Of a DNA stretch of 64,000 bases, positions 43,356-55,429 are shown in pieces. How positions within the stretch are numbered: position 1 is the first letter of the stretch; the number at the start of each line of letters is the position of its first letter. The notes below the pieces were generated by a model. It saw only the letters and a list, made by a program, of their open reading frames with translations, was not told where the DNA came from and searched no databases. A program made the translations under genes and the position numbers. Source of the DNA: Spirometra erinaceieuropaei (taxonomy: Eukaryota > Platyhelminthes > Cestoda > Diphyllobothriidea > Diphyllobothriidae); assembly GCA_902702965.1 (NCBI GenBank), contig CACRXP010000001.1, forward strand, positions 1,191,465-1,255,464, in the 5' to 3' direction.

Positions 43356-45950
43356 ACATAAATACAATTTTTCAGATGTATTAGACAGCACTAGACCTTC
43401 GGTACTTAATAGCAGGAGTCGGAGAATTTAATTTAACCATTTTATTCCAACAAAACTGTCCAGCCAACTGAACAAAACGAGGGTTCTAAGCATGTGGTCC
43501 GACACCTGGGTTTGTTATTTTAACGGAGCCTGACATTTTTGCGTGCGACTGCACCTTTGAGCTGGGCCCTTCCCAGGTACCAAACACCTGCTCAGCCACG
43601 GTAGAGTTTTTACTCTCAACTTCCACCAGATTCGTGAATTTTGTGGAGGTGAAGTCAGCTGACCTCTGCCAACGGAAGATTTTAATGCGCTGTATGACAA
43701 GAAAAGTTTACAAGCAAAGTGTGGGACAGCATCGATTGCACCAGGTAGATAAATTGGTTTAACAATCCATAAATGTAATTAATTAGTTAAGCATGAGTTG
43801 TTACCTGCCCATAGGAAGTGTCAGTATGCACCGTCACACGCTTTATTGCACCGGAAGCTCTTGCACTTAGAGGGTTGCCGAAGTAAATTACGGAGGCAAA
43901 CTTCGTCGCCTTATGCCCAATTTTGAAATCTGACTCGTGGGCGATTCAGGCTAAATGCACAGGTGGCCAGCACTTCCTCGAAAATTGCCATGGCGCTTGA
44001 AGTGCTGCACCGCGAATCACCTGGAGACTGAAAGGAGCCTTGTCCTTCGTGAATTAGTCTTGACAGAAAGTCTTTCAAGCGGATACAACTTTCGCGTCTA
44101 AACAGTCAGAGGTCGCCAGCGATTGCAGCTCTTAGTATCTGAAGTATTCACGTCTAATTTAGGACTTTCACATGGACTGGGAATGACAGTCTTGTAGACT
44201 GAGCTCGTCCGATCCTTAGATCACTTTACACCATATTCTGCCAGCGATAGCCAGGCACTCTAGTTTAACTTGTAGGCAGTCGAGGTACAAGAGTAGCCTA
44301 ACAGGGCCGAGTAGCAAAATAAGCTGTTGCGACTGCGGTTACTCTTGAACCCTAGGCAGCACCTAGTCGAACATTCTGAATCTTAGGGACCTGTATACCT
44401 ACAGGTTTCGCTAATTCTAATTGGGCCACCGTCTGAAACCTCTGATCATGTTTTGGTCTCACTCGAATCCACAGGGATACTGAAGACATGGCGGAATCAT
44501 TTTGTTCATTTATTGTAAGCAGTTCACTTTCTTCTGTGCATGTCTCCTTCTATGGCAGACTACATAGTCATCCTCTAGACCAGAACATTTTTATTCAGGA
44601 TTCTGTAGAGATATTAGCCCATTTAATGGCTTAAAAAGATTCTCTTGTGATGGTTTCCTAAGGCTAAGTATGGTAGTCAAGTTTAAATGTTCGCAAACGA
44701 AGCTATTTAGTAGTAGTTTGACTGCGTCTTGTTAGAAGTCATCTAAAATATTAGTGTAGTAGTTTTGTCGGATTCAGTAGGACGTTTTAAGCTATAAAGA
44801 TAAGATCGAATTCCCTCCAATGATTTATTCTGGCGAACAAGCGTGATACGTTTTCAGGGGTAGTTATATTTGCAACTTCTGTTGGAAGAAAAATATTTAG
44901 CATCACAATTCATTTCCTAAAAAATATTTTCGCGGTTTTTTACGGCTAGACGACCTAGACGCATTGTCGTCATCAGTATTCTTGTGGAAACACAACCCCT
45001 TCATATAACAATTCATCGATTAACTAGCACTTTTCTCCACAGAGAAACAGTGAGTGTTATGCAAAACATCTCTTCATAATTAGATTTGGCGTTTTCGGTG
45101 CGTGAAGTTCAAAGGCGAGTAGATAACTCTGATCAATAGACTAGACCCAGGTGATGAAAAAGCGTCAAAATAGTTGAGAACGGTCTTTCGGGTGAAAAAT
45201 GCAGCCAACCCAGCTTACATCAAGCTGCTAGCAAAAGATTCGCAATTCACAACTTCGCTTCAAAAGCGGGATTTTATTTAAGGCAGAAAGGGTCATTTGG
45301 TAGATTTCAAAATATGCTTCCGCGTAAACGCAGTTGACTTTCTCAGTTCCGTGTATGTACAAAAGTGGTCCTACCGTTCATGCAATAAATTATGAAAATC
45401 CAAGTATTTACTGTATATACTAGCGGTTGAATATCCGTTTTTCGAGATTGCAAAGGATAAGCGAATATGTTTAAAGTTAGAACTCCACATTCAACAATAT
45501 AGTCTGTGAGAAACTTCAGGTGCGAATGTTCACGTGCTTTTGGATTAAGTTAATGAGCCATTTCGACTTACATAGTTTTTTTTCAAAAAACAACCGGAAA
45601 TTGGCTTGTTGAAGATCTCGCTGACCTGTGTATATTCACATCTAATCGACTGGCTACAATGGTTCCCTTTGTAGAACAAACGACATTAAACCGTTATCGA
45701 TAGCTATGGTGAGGCTATCTTACTTCCATGCCTTTCAGCATTCGGTCTCAAAGCCTTTATGCAGACTAACTATATCATCGGTAGTTGTGGTCCAACTGAC
45801 TGGTCAGACGGTCGCAACAATGGGAGGGGAATGAAATTCGTGGACCTGACGCCATCACGTTCATTCCTGTTCTTGACTTAAAATGGCCGGGGTGGGCATC
45901 AGTCAGCAGGTTTGCACCGTCGGTAAGGAAAAGTTTGAAAAATATGTACA
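43356..45950. other. No gene recognised
   Basis: About 2.6 kb of AT-leaning sequence with no frame above 60 codons of any interest and no repeat partner detected. Confidence 0.3.
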
Positions 45951-45958
45951 TATGTATT

Positions 45959-46543
45959 TTAGAACTGAAATAAACCTGGAGAAAAGGTGATTTCTAAACA
46001 AGTTTCGTCAAATTGTACATGCCGATTAGATTTTGTGGGTTCGACGGGATTCCGTTTGTCTGGGTCTCCGCTCCTCGAGACCAGTATGGATTTGGGGAGC
46101 GGATGCACAGATTTGGGGATGTATCTGGTCGGCACCAGGTGCTGGGATTGTTGTTGCTGATGTGCTTCCTGTTTTTGGCCCTGTTCTTGATCTGGTTGTG
46201 GTTCTTCTTCTTCTTCATCTTCTTGTAGTTGCTGGTGGTAGTGGTGACGATGGTGGTCGGGAGCGACAATGCCGATGGAAATTCCTCCTCTGATTGTCCT
46301 GGGCCTGTACTCCCATCCGTCCTGATGGGGAGGTGACTGCGGCGTTGCCAGGGCGCCGAACCAGGGGTTGGCTAACTGGTTTCCGCACCGGGACACTGGT
46401 CGGGGCAGTGGGCTGAAGGGATGAGCAAACACAGTCCTCGACCGGGGACTAGATCCGACGCCGTGTATGAAGGGAGGCAAATAGGGCTGCTCGAGGCCTA
46501 CGCTCGGAACTCTGCTGTACAGGGGCTGTACTTGAGCCATCAT
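45959..46543 (-). CDS. Candidate host exon: Q/E-rich protein with RVxF-like motif
   Basis: A 194-codon frame unlike the repeat-derived ones. A Pro/Ser-rich N-terminal half (PLYSRVPSVG, RPRTIRGGIS) is followed by a His/Gln/Glu low-complexity segment (residues 97-136). The Lys/Pro-rich tail has KSILVSR (151-157) and NRHVQFDE (173-180), where R-x-V-x-F is the classic protein phosphatase 1 docking pattern. An upstream in-frame TAG lies nine codons before the first Met, so the start or a splice acceptor is close. CTCCAG|GTTTAT at 45976/45975 could be a splice donor just before the stop. Function unknown; the low-complexity part may inflate coding appearance. Confidence 0.35.
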   Translation of the reverse strand: MMAQVQPLYSRVPSVGLEQPYLPPFIHGVGSSPRSRTVFAHPFSPLPRPVSRCGNQLANPWFGALATPQSPPHQDGWEYRPRTIRGGISIGIVAPDHHRHHYHQQLQEDEEEEEPQPDQEQGQKQEAHQQQQSQHLVPTRYIPKSVHPLPKSILVSRSGDPDKRNPVEPTKSNRHVQFDETCLEITFSPGLFQF

Positions 46544-47489
46544 CCGCGAGCCTTGATTGTTGTGCGCTCTGTTCTACTGCATACGGTTGCTGTGCCCCAC
46601 TACCCATTTATATGCGATTCAGGCGATTGGCTGTCTGCGCCAAACAGCTTGTTTTTCTTTTTTAGCACGTGATCGGCCCCACGGCGCTAATGCTACGCCT
46701 GAAAGCAAAGAAGAGCAAAACAATGTCAAATGGCGAGCGGAGACCGAATGGAGGATGAAAATACGCCTGCTTGGTTCGCGTCAGGTGTTAGTATAAGGCA
46801 CGAAATCTGCCTGATGAAATTGCAGAGTGCGATGATAATGGGATGAGGATACAAACAGAGTATATGAGAATTATACAGAATGCATTTTACTGGTTTTTTA
46901 ACCTGTGACGTGTAAGTAAACAGGAGATCTTGGTGCGGTACAGACAGGTGACGCAGATCGCGATGTTTGAATAGTGTTGAAAGCTCAAAATGTCTGAAAG
47001 CGTCCCTGGGAACTGCGAGGTAGATTTGATGTGAACATTTTCGGCATATATGCCATCAACGGTCAGATGTACTCGACCTCAGGTCGAAATGACTGCAGTT
47101 TTAAATTGAACCGATTAGGCAGATATCACTTTGGCCAAACATCCCACAATTGAATCGTGCGTTCACGTTAACCCCGGTGCTATTGGCAAAACTTTAAGCT
47201 CTGCGAGAACGATGCGCTTCGGACTGGAGCTCTGGACCGGAGCCCACGAAGGTGGTCGCAGGGCGGCGAAAAAGCTGCAATCGCGAAGCGCTACGGACAA
47301 GGGCAGCGGCTGATGGAATTACCAGTTAAAGCTTATCTACCGTCATAAAGTAAGCGCATATCGACCCCGAATGGCAAATCTGGGGTCTGGAAATGGGCTA
47401 ATTGGTCAGTTGGCCCCCGACAATGAGTGGCGCAGGAGTTGCGCAGTACAACAAAGAGGCCAGATCATGGTTCGGCGTGCGCGATACTG
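46544..47489. other. No feature recognised
   Basis: Would hold upstream exons or the promoter of the candidate gene if it is real. I see no TATA box or further exon that I can defend. Confidence 0.25.
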
Positions 47490-47725
47490 GACTGCATACC
47501 CATGACAGCTGCCACACATGGGGGTGCGTTGGCACGCCCAGACGCGGGCTCACGCCGTGTCAGTCAATTATGTCCGAATCCGTCTCCAGTCTTTTGACTC
47601 TGTCTTGACACTGGGCTCAGGTGGATGAGGGAGAAGGGAGTGCGGTAGATACAAAGAAAGTCTGCTGACAGTTGCCGTCTCTGCGTTCACCCTCCTGTGG
47701 AGCACATGGTGGACATCGTCGGCCG
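47490..47725 (+). repeat. Dispersed repeat R11, copy 3
   Basis: Aligns with 29440-29640 in its first part and 29850-30075 in its second (GGATGAGGGAGAAGGGAGTGCG, GGACATCGTCGGCCGAAC). No conserved frame. Confidence 0.45.
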
Positions 47726-49146
47726 AACCGCCATTCGGTCAGCCAACATCCAAGTAACTTTCGATTATAAGTTTTCGATCAGCGCAACCCCAAAAAGAAG
47801 CAAAATGCCCTTTTTCACATTGAAATTCGAGCAAATTGGTGAACATCACTCTCGTGGGACATATAAATGGAGCTCCGATAGACAATAGGAAGAGATAAAG
47901 AGGCACTTTGAAGTTATCAGTGGTACTCAGTACATGTATTTTTTTACTTCACCATTAGTGTCCAGCCTATCTGACAGTGGAGAATTCAATTATTGACATC
48001 ATTATAACCGACTAAGGCGCCGGAGCTTTTGCTACAGAAGTGGGTCCTATAGCTGGGGCTCTAAATGCGATTTGCGGGAAATTCAATTGAGCATTTTATG
48101 CCGCCTATGCCACTGAATTACAATAATTAAGTATGTGGCTTCCGGCAGATATTGTATCTCGCTATTCGCAGTCAACAGAATGTTCGGTTACTGCAGTGCA
48201 GATTAGTGATGAAGTGCAGAATACCAAAGCAATAAAAGGGCACTAGAAGGATTTCTGCTGTTTAAGAAAAAGCGGGGAAGCCCAAGTGGAAGTGTTAAAA
48301 AGAGTAGTCAATCTCAGTACTTATTTGGGGAAAGAATCGTGGCATCGGAATGGCTACGAAACATTTTGCATGTCCGGATGGGTAATTGTGAGCATGACTC
48401 CGAATCAACCATATTCGTGGTTTGCTTAAAACGTATAGTATTTATTTCGAATTACCGTAGACTGAATACCATTAATCAACGCGAACTGATGCTCTTCCAA
48501 AGTGTCGCCCAAGATGCTGATTTAAGCTGGTTTAAGCCTTTACGTTCAACTATGCAATTTTTACCATGCTTTTGCAAACGATACAAAAAGCATGTATTGC
48601 CTTATAAATCTTCTTCTAGCCTCCTGAATAATCTTGCATGTCTGAAAAGCTCTTTTTACAAAAAATTGCTATGTTCAGTGTATCTCGGGAAGGTAATGCT
48701 TCCGACCTTTCATTTCCGAAAACACATCCACATTCCCCTCTGGCGCATATAGTTTACCCCCGCACTGACTGTACATTCTGATGTAACATTAATCTCACTG
48801 CAATTTGTCTTGCAGAGCGATGCGTCAGTCGCGCCGTAGCTGCTGGCTAAAGATGGAGGGGCGTGCTGTGATTTCGCGTTCCCACGGAATGACTGAGTGT
48901 TGTAAAAAGCCATTCTCTGCAATCCTATCAACACGATCGAAGGGGTTGAAGTTGATTCAGCCTGCTAGTTAAGATGAAGATGATATTGATAAAGAAGCTC
49001 ATTTGACGGACGTAGGCCAGGCAGCTCAGAGGCAGAGCACTCGGAGGAAATTCCAGAAGTTGACAGTTCCACATAATCCCTCTGTTTTCTGGGTGGCCGA
49101 GCTTCCAGCCTCCACGATCTACCTCCAAACTTGGGTTGGACACGTA
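47726..49146. other. No gene recognised
   Basis: The 137-codon frame at 48339-48752 has no domain and no bias beyond AT content. AGCTCAGAGGCAGAGCAC at 49023 looks like a tRNA D-arm but has no partner arms. Confidence 0.3.
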
Positions 49147-50139
49147 CAGTGAGTGACCGATCTCATGAAATGTTGGCTGAAATTCTGAAATGCGTGTTCG
49201 GTTAGGAAGGATTACTTAGGCTTGGTTGTAATACTAACTATATAACGGCATAATCCCATAATATTTCAGACTCGGCGGGATGTCAGCTTTAAAATACACT
49301 GCTTTTCAACCTCCTGTGGAAACTGTACTCGATAAAAAATGACTACTTATATAGCATGCATTTTCCCATCGATTTTTGATGGTCTTGAAAATTCAAATAT
49401 ATTTTATAGAAACCACAAACAAAAATATGCTTTCTTTCATTCGTTTGATAAAGAATCCCGTCATCTTTATATTTCATACTCGAAGAAGAAGTGTAATTAG
49501 GTTTTAGAAAAGTTTTCTAGTTGCCGAATAATTTGGAGCCTGATCAGTTGTTGCACTGACGCTTAATGATTTCAGTCTACAAAGTGCATGCGTTCCGCGT
49601 AAAGAAAATCGCATATTATTCTATGCCTTAGAAAGATACAATATACAGTCCATGAAATTTCGCAATGGATGCGGACCATTTTGTATATTTCATGGGGAGC
49701 AGTGGTAAACGAACAGGCACGATGTTGGATGAATGATCATTGCACGGTCTCAAAGAAGTTTCATGATTAGGAATTATTTAGAACCTAATTATGCTCTTTC
49801 CGTGAGTATAAAATATAAAGAAGACGTGATTCTCTATTAATTGACTATAGGAAAGCGTATTTTTGTTTATGGTTTCTACAGTATATATCTACATTTGAAA
49901 GGCCATCGAAAATCATCAGGAAAACTGCCTGCTACTTAAGTAGTCATTTTTTACTGAGTACGATTTCTACAAGATATTGAAAAGCAGTGTATTCAAAAGC
50001 TGACATCCTGCCGAGTCCGAACTATTATAGGACTATGCCGCAAGATAATCAGTATTACAACCGAGCCTAAGTAATCCTTCCTAACGGAAAACGAATTTCA
50101 GAATTCCAGCCAACATTTCATAAGATCGGTCACTCACTG
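49147..50139. mobile_element. Foldback / long-TIR element FB3 with TA on both sides
   Basis: The left end CAGTGAGTGACCGATCTCAT and right end ATCGGTCACTCACTG are exact inverses over the outer bases and are bordered by TA (49145-49146 and 50140-50141). Arms continue through TCTGAAATGCGT, AGGAAGGATTACTTAGGC and TTGTAATAC, with a non-coding centre. It is a diverged subfamily of FB1: terminus GTGAGTGACCGA instead of GTAAGTGGGATA. The best-preserved copy for boundary definition. Confidence 0.85.
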
Positions 50140-50199
50140 TAAATATGGGTCGCCCCGTAGCACAGATGGTCTTAAGCCACATTCCAAGGAGGAGGAGGG

Positions 50200-50300
50200 G
50201 GGGGGGGTTGGGGTTGATTTGAAAACAGGAGTGTTAAAACTAAAGTTGGGTTTAGGAGGGCTAGTACCAGGATTAGGGTAGGTGTTCGGGTTAAAGTCAG
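50200..50300. repeat. Short G-rich, degenerate telomere-like block
   Basis: GGTTTAGGAGGGCTAG, GGATTAGGGTAGG and GGGTTAAAG follow a poly-G tract. Periodicity is weak. The right flank (ATATTCCCGCGTCCGCCCT, about 50352) matches that of the block at 3955. Confidence 0.35.
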
Positions 50301-50621
50301 GACATGGGAGTTTAACGCAAAGCCACCTGTAGTACTGGGGGCGGGGGACGGCCATATTCCCGCGTCCGCCCTAAACTTATTCTGACTCCTACAGAATGCC
50401 ACTGTCACAACTTCACTATCCCCGTTCTGTAAGGGGGAACTTCCGCTTTCAAGTTCTAATTGCAGATACGATTCGCATCTGGAGAACTAGTCGCCTTGCT
50501 AGGAAGAAAAGCGCAAGCTACTAACGTACAGTAAGCCAGTAAGAATCTGCTGCTGCTGCCTTTTTTACTTAGGTTAGGTAGTACATATAATTACGTGGAA
50601 CTAGTTTAACATAGTCGCAAT

Positions 50622-51180
50622 GACAGTTCGATCGTCGTTGTTAACGATGTTCACCGTGTGGTCCACGGCAGGGTGAGAGGAGGGACGGCGACTTGCGCGT
50701 GGATTAGTCTATGATGGTAGTAGACTTGTGCAGCGTCTGCTGCACTCTCTCATCATCATCCTCCTCACCCGTAAGGGCCCGGTATCATAAGAGAATCAAG
50801 GTAGAATAGAGAGGGCGCTGATAGTTGGCACGACGAAGACTAGCATCTGGGAATGCCACCACACCCCACCCCCTGCCGCCCACCATGTAAAACTGACCGG
50901 GACTTTACACATCAAGAAAAAAAAAGGGGGGGGGGCGATTCGGATCCAAACTGAGTGGGAGTGCTGCAGAGGCCACATTGAGAAGGAGCCATTGCAGCCT
51001 GACTCTCAGCTCACCGGTCGGCCACTCCACACAAACAGACGACATTGGACTGACTGCGAGTTATCCCGTCAATTGGCAGTCATCCAAGGTAGGACTTTTA
51101 GCGCACCGCGATAGATTTAATAACACCAGATTGTTTATAGCCAGGAATATGCGCTGAAACCATCGTCCTCATTCTATTTA
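50622..51180 (+). repeat. Dispersed repeat R1, copy 5
   Basis: GACAGTTCGATCGTCGTTG, ACTTGCGCGTGGATTAGTC, AGTAGACTTGTGCAG, the CATCATCATCCTCCTC tract and GCCACCACACCCC align with the earlier copies. Beyond about 51000 it aligns with the outer part of the inverted copy at 16780. Confidence 0.6.
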
Positions 51181-53609
51181 CTTTTCCCATACACCAGGAG
51201 ATAGTCGAGCCGGTCAGTCAAGTGATGTTGACATGGGGCACAGTGCTGATAGAGCTAAAAGTCGCCCATATGCGCATGTTACACACACTACCTGGCCTTC
51301 CACACAACACATCAGGATTTTAGACAAAGGGGACAGACTCCTCGAATTTGAAACGCGCGTCACAGTGGCAGAAGGGCCGCGTGGAGAGGGGGGTGAAAGA
51401 GCAGGATTCCCACCTGCGTGGAAGGTGCTGATTCCGTGCTTGTGATGAACGGGTCGTGTGTGGTGCGCGTGCTGGTCAGGTGTGTGTGGTGGCGATAATG
51501 ATACGGATGGGGGCCTCAACTACTGCGATCTCCGTTGTAACCTGTTTTTTCCAAAAATCCGCGACATAAACACTGGCGGTGGGTCTTGTTTGTGCATCGC
51601 CATCTCTAGCGTGAGTGTGCGATACACTGGGCTGGCAGTTTTTCCATCACGATCTGCAAGTGCCTTTAGAGGCAGCGGTCACTTAAGTGTGAATTCGTAT
51701 AGCGCCAAGGAGACCTTCAGGGCATGTACCTCACACTCTCTTTCCTCTGACACCAGGCATGTTTAAGCAGCAAAAAAGTCAAGACACCTAGAGATTTTGT
51801 TGGATTCAGGGATCACTGCGGGCTCACTCTAAGCCCTGGTTAGCCAGTCAGTTGGTCAAGAATTTTGGCGCGTCGGAATAGGGTAAGGGAGGCGGCCAGC
51901 ATGTATTCTAGTGGAGAGACTGCTTGCTGGATCGGCTCACTTGTCCTTTCAATTTCGCATCAGGCACCAGTGGGCAGCCCGGCTAAGCCGACTGCCGTGA
52001 CGGACTGGGCAAAAGAGCCCACACAGGGGCCGGCCCTGCACGCACATGAGTCAGAGTTAAAGTTCTTGGGTCTGATAAGGACGACAGACGTCACAACAGT
52101 GACGTTAAGTAATATCTATTGCAGCCTGACCTACATTTTGGCAGAAAGTCAATCTATCCCTTCAGTTAGCAACCTTTCATGCTAAGACTTCGGGCGAGGA
52201 ACAGCTCATTGCGGCAGTGTGAAAAAGGCAACCTCAAGGTCGGCCTTAATTCCACTCTATGCGCCCATCGAGTCTAAGATTCGGCCCACTTGCTGACATG
52301 GCGTAGGGGCTCCGTCTAACCTATGTCACGCACCTATTTGGACTGCCTATTGGTCTGACGTACCAGCAGGGTCCATGTTGTGGGTTTGAGTTGCCGAGCT
52401 ATGTTCCGGTGGACCCTCGGAACTCTCAACTGTGCTAACGTGGGCGTAATAGCTTCATTCAGGGGTGACGACCGAATATGTAAGCCTTAGATTTTTATTA
52501 CTGTAACTTGTCTGCATATTGGATTTAGGCAGGCGTGTTATATAAGGGTTGTGTTTCTGGCCAAGCTTAAGAGAATAATTTAATTTGCCTGCCACACGCC
52601 ACCTTGCCCTACCCGACCTTTAACCATTAACCTTGAATTATCCGTTTCCGCCATTTTGCGCACCCACTTACACGCCCCTAACTGGCGTATTTAAAACTCC
52701 ACGGCCTGTTCTCATAGTTTGCTGGAGTAATAAAACTAACGCATGGCAGACATGTGATTTCCCTTAATGATTTCTGCAGATTCCGTTAATTGGCGCGTCC
52801 ATCTGTTCTGCTGATAAAACTAACATTAACATGCTTCTCGCATTACAGGAGTCCCTGGGATCCATTTTCGCAGTAAACTTACCAATAAATTCGCGTCCAT
52901 TTACACTATCCTATCGTAACTACTAGGCAAGTACTTCCTAATGGCCAGAAGAGTAATCTGTTTCTTGTTAATCTACTTTATTTTTATGTTACGGCTGCCC
53001 ATACCTTCAATAACGTCGGTGTTAAGGTTACATGTTCCAGCATTCCAATTTATCCTTCTCACACGCTTTGCCAGTAGGCATTTGGAGTTTTTCCTTTCCC
53101 TATTTTGCCATTAGCACCGACTCTCGAAGCTACTGCCGCACCGTGCTGAACAGTTACCATTCACGGGCACTTATGGCTGACTTGTAAATGCTCATTCTTA
53201 TTTCGCCATGTCTACGTACTGTATCCACCCCGTATGCCTGCGTGGAATTTGTCATAACACAGGCCATGAAAACATTTACAATGCTTGAAGGAATTACTGA
53301 AGTAAGGACTGTAAGAGGCGATTAAAGCACTAGAAGTAGACGAGCAGGATCGCAAAACAGCGGGGGAGGCAAGCGAGAAATCAAACACAAGAGTTTACAC
53401 TCGGGTTTCAAGAGGATTCAAACGATCATAGAGGCCTTGTGTAACTGTTTCAGCATGCTTTCTAAGGTGAATGAACAAGTAAATAAATATATAGCCGTTC
53501 CGATGATCACGTGTTCTTCTTCTTTACACAAAATCTGATACGTACATATTCACTCTTCCATCTACACTATTTTAAGCGCACACACCCATCTATAAGCAGA
53601 ACAGAGTGC
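51181..53609. other. No gene recognised
   Basis: About 2.4 kb unassigned. Frames at 51458-51766 and 51865-52185 (102 and 106 codons) lack domains. Confidence 0.3.
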
Positions 53610-53775
53610 CAACATAGACAAGGGAGACTGGAATGGCTGTTTCCGGCCTATTAGTGTCATCAGCCGGCCGTACCTGCCACTCGATCCCGGGATATTTGAT
53701 CCTTGAGCCACGAACCTGAGCCATGGGGTAGGCACGCCCTGCGTCCCGGTCACTGAGCGGGTGCTCTAACTCATA
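53610..53775 (-). repeat. SINE-like family R5, copy with tRNA-like head
   Basis: Minus strand: GAGTTAGAGCACCCGCTCAG (D-arm-like) near 53770, a G+C-rich middle, then the family body ending in CCAGTCTCCCTTGTCT near 53617. Head and body are in the same order as at 17405-17555. Confidence 0.55.
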
Positions 53776-54859
53776 AAACGTCACGGTCAAAACTTGAGTG
53801 AGAAGTATGTCCTACATTTGGTACTGTTATTTTTGCTTTTTTGAATTGATGTGAGGCTCAGAGGGTCATTTACTGAAAAGAGACTGATTCTAACTCAATC
53901 TGGTTAAAGGAAAACTGGTCAGTTTGAGCGAAAGCTGACCGTTCTTGATATCCAGATAATTTCCTACATTATTGAGATTGACAGATCGAATATTATGTTT
54001 ATCTGCATTGTGCTGTAAACGAAAATTAACTTAAACGAGTAAAGTTCGAAATAAATTCCTTCTGATAACGGAAAGTTAGATTTTACCCCCATGAAAATCA
54101 AGTGAGGGCGGGTGTGCGAAGTTGCGTTGTTTTCAAAAAAACGGTGAGAATTCAGCTTATAAAATTCTGTTTTGTAAATATGTGGCGTTTCGTGTCACAA
54201 AACTCAGTAATAAACCTGGTTGGTAGTAGTTTGTTTTACCACACCGAGAACTACTAGGCGTAAACACATATATTGAGTACCCGCGACACGCTGTCACGTT
54301 CCCGTGTCACGCCGTGAGGTGAAGATATTCAGATAATTCAAAGCAGCAATCGACTATGAAAGGATACGGAAATGGGCAGTGGGGGGGGGGGGGGGTTGGG
54401 GCGCGAGTCGTTGACAAGTCTTTCCAATATTAGTAAGGTTACTCTGTGGCTAATTAATGATAGAACCGCACCCCGAAATAATCAGGATGGACCAAAACTG
54501 TCCGCAAGTAGGCAAGACGATTTCACTCGTCGTACACTAAGACGTGCCATTATATGCCCACTAAGATCATTCGCAGGGGAATCTGCCTGTGTTCTCTATG
54601 AACAGGATTAGGGAAAGGACGCCGGAATTCTAACTTCCTCAACAAAAAGCCATGATCAAGCCGCTTTTAAGCAGGAAACTTAGAGAACGTTTTTTTATTT
54701 TTTAATAAATATGTTGATTACCGGCATTCATTTTTGAAGAGCATTTACTTCAGCGATGAGGTCTTATTTCTAGACAAGCTTGAGAAGGCGACCGAGACGT
54801 TCATATATGGAAAGAACTTTCCTAAAGAGCATTCTTCCAAAAGAGCATACGTATCTGCT
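53776..54859. other. No gene recognised
   Basis: Unassigned except for a poly-G tract at 54379-54393. Confidence 0.25.
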
Positions 54860-54960
54860 TTTGTCTCAGATGATGGATTCGAGCAGGAATCCGAAACGTC
54901 AGGCTAATAAAGCTTTCGTCCCAGCGATCGTGTCGCCTTCTTCAAGCCTGCTTCCTCGGA
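54860..54960 (+). mobile_element. PLE terminal-repeat fragment
   Basis: GATGATGGATTCGAGCAGGAATCC-GAAACGTCAGGCTAATAAAG followed by CCCAGCGATCG and GCCTTCTTC matches the terminal segment of the 25-kb PLE (minus strand, 25095-25010). No PLE protein is visible on either side, so this is a solo end or a severely truncated copy. Confidence 0.65.
54863..54904 (+). ncRNA. Degenerate hammerhead-like motif
   Basis: Same architecture as at 25053-25095: GTCT, core CAGATGA instead of CTGATGA, a perfect six-pair stem II (GGATTC/GAATCC) with loop GAGCAG, then GAAAC, GTC, AGGC. The core change at the conserved U (position 4 of the hammerhead numbering) should cripple cleavage. Confidence 0.5.
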
Positions 54961-55429
54961 CTCGCCTTTTCGCCTCTATTGGCAGAGCGCACTGCGCCGA
55001 CGGCAGCCTTCAAGAACTGGTTTGAATGGCTAATAAATTGGTGGAGCGGCCAGTCTGGCGGTCGACTACGGACACCATCAACAGCAAGGTGTTCGCCAAT
55101 GTTGTGAGGGTTATTTTTCACATCCACTGACGCCAACTGGATACGACAGTTTTACAATGACAATGTCCTTGTTTATCGCTTTAAAGAAGTATGAATCTAA
55201 TAGCGCTTTCAACCGTAACCTGACTTTTTAGACAACAGTCAGCCTCTTCGCATGCGGCCTTCAGTCGATTTTCATCTCTACCAACAGCTCGGATCTCAAG
55301 TCCATCTTTTCGTGCTGATCAAAAGACACTGGCATAAGGTGAATAAGAAACTTTCAATGCATGAAGAACTTGGCTTTATGCTAGACAATTACAATGAACA
55401 AGTCATTATAGGCAACCCGGCTACCTCTA
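54961..55429. other. No feature recognised
   Basis: Unassigned. A frame at 55252-55506 runs into the foldback arm and is not a gene. Confidence 0.25.

Noticed and set aside
48339..48752. 137-codon plus-strand frame as a possible gene
   Set aside because: AT-rich chance frame without recognisable motifs.
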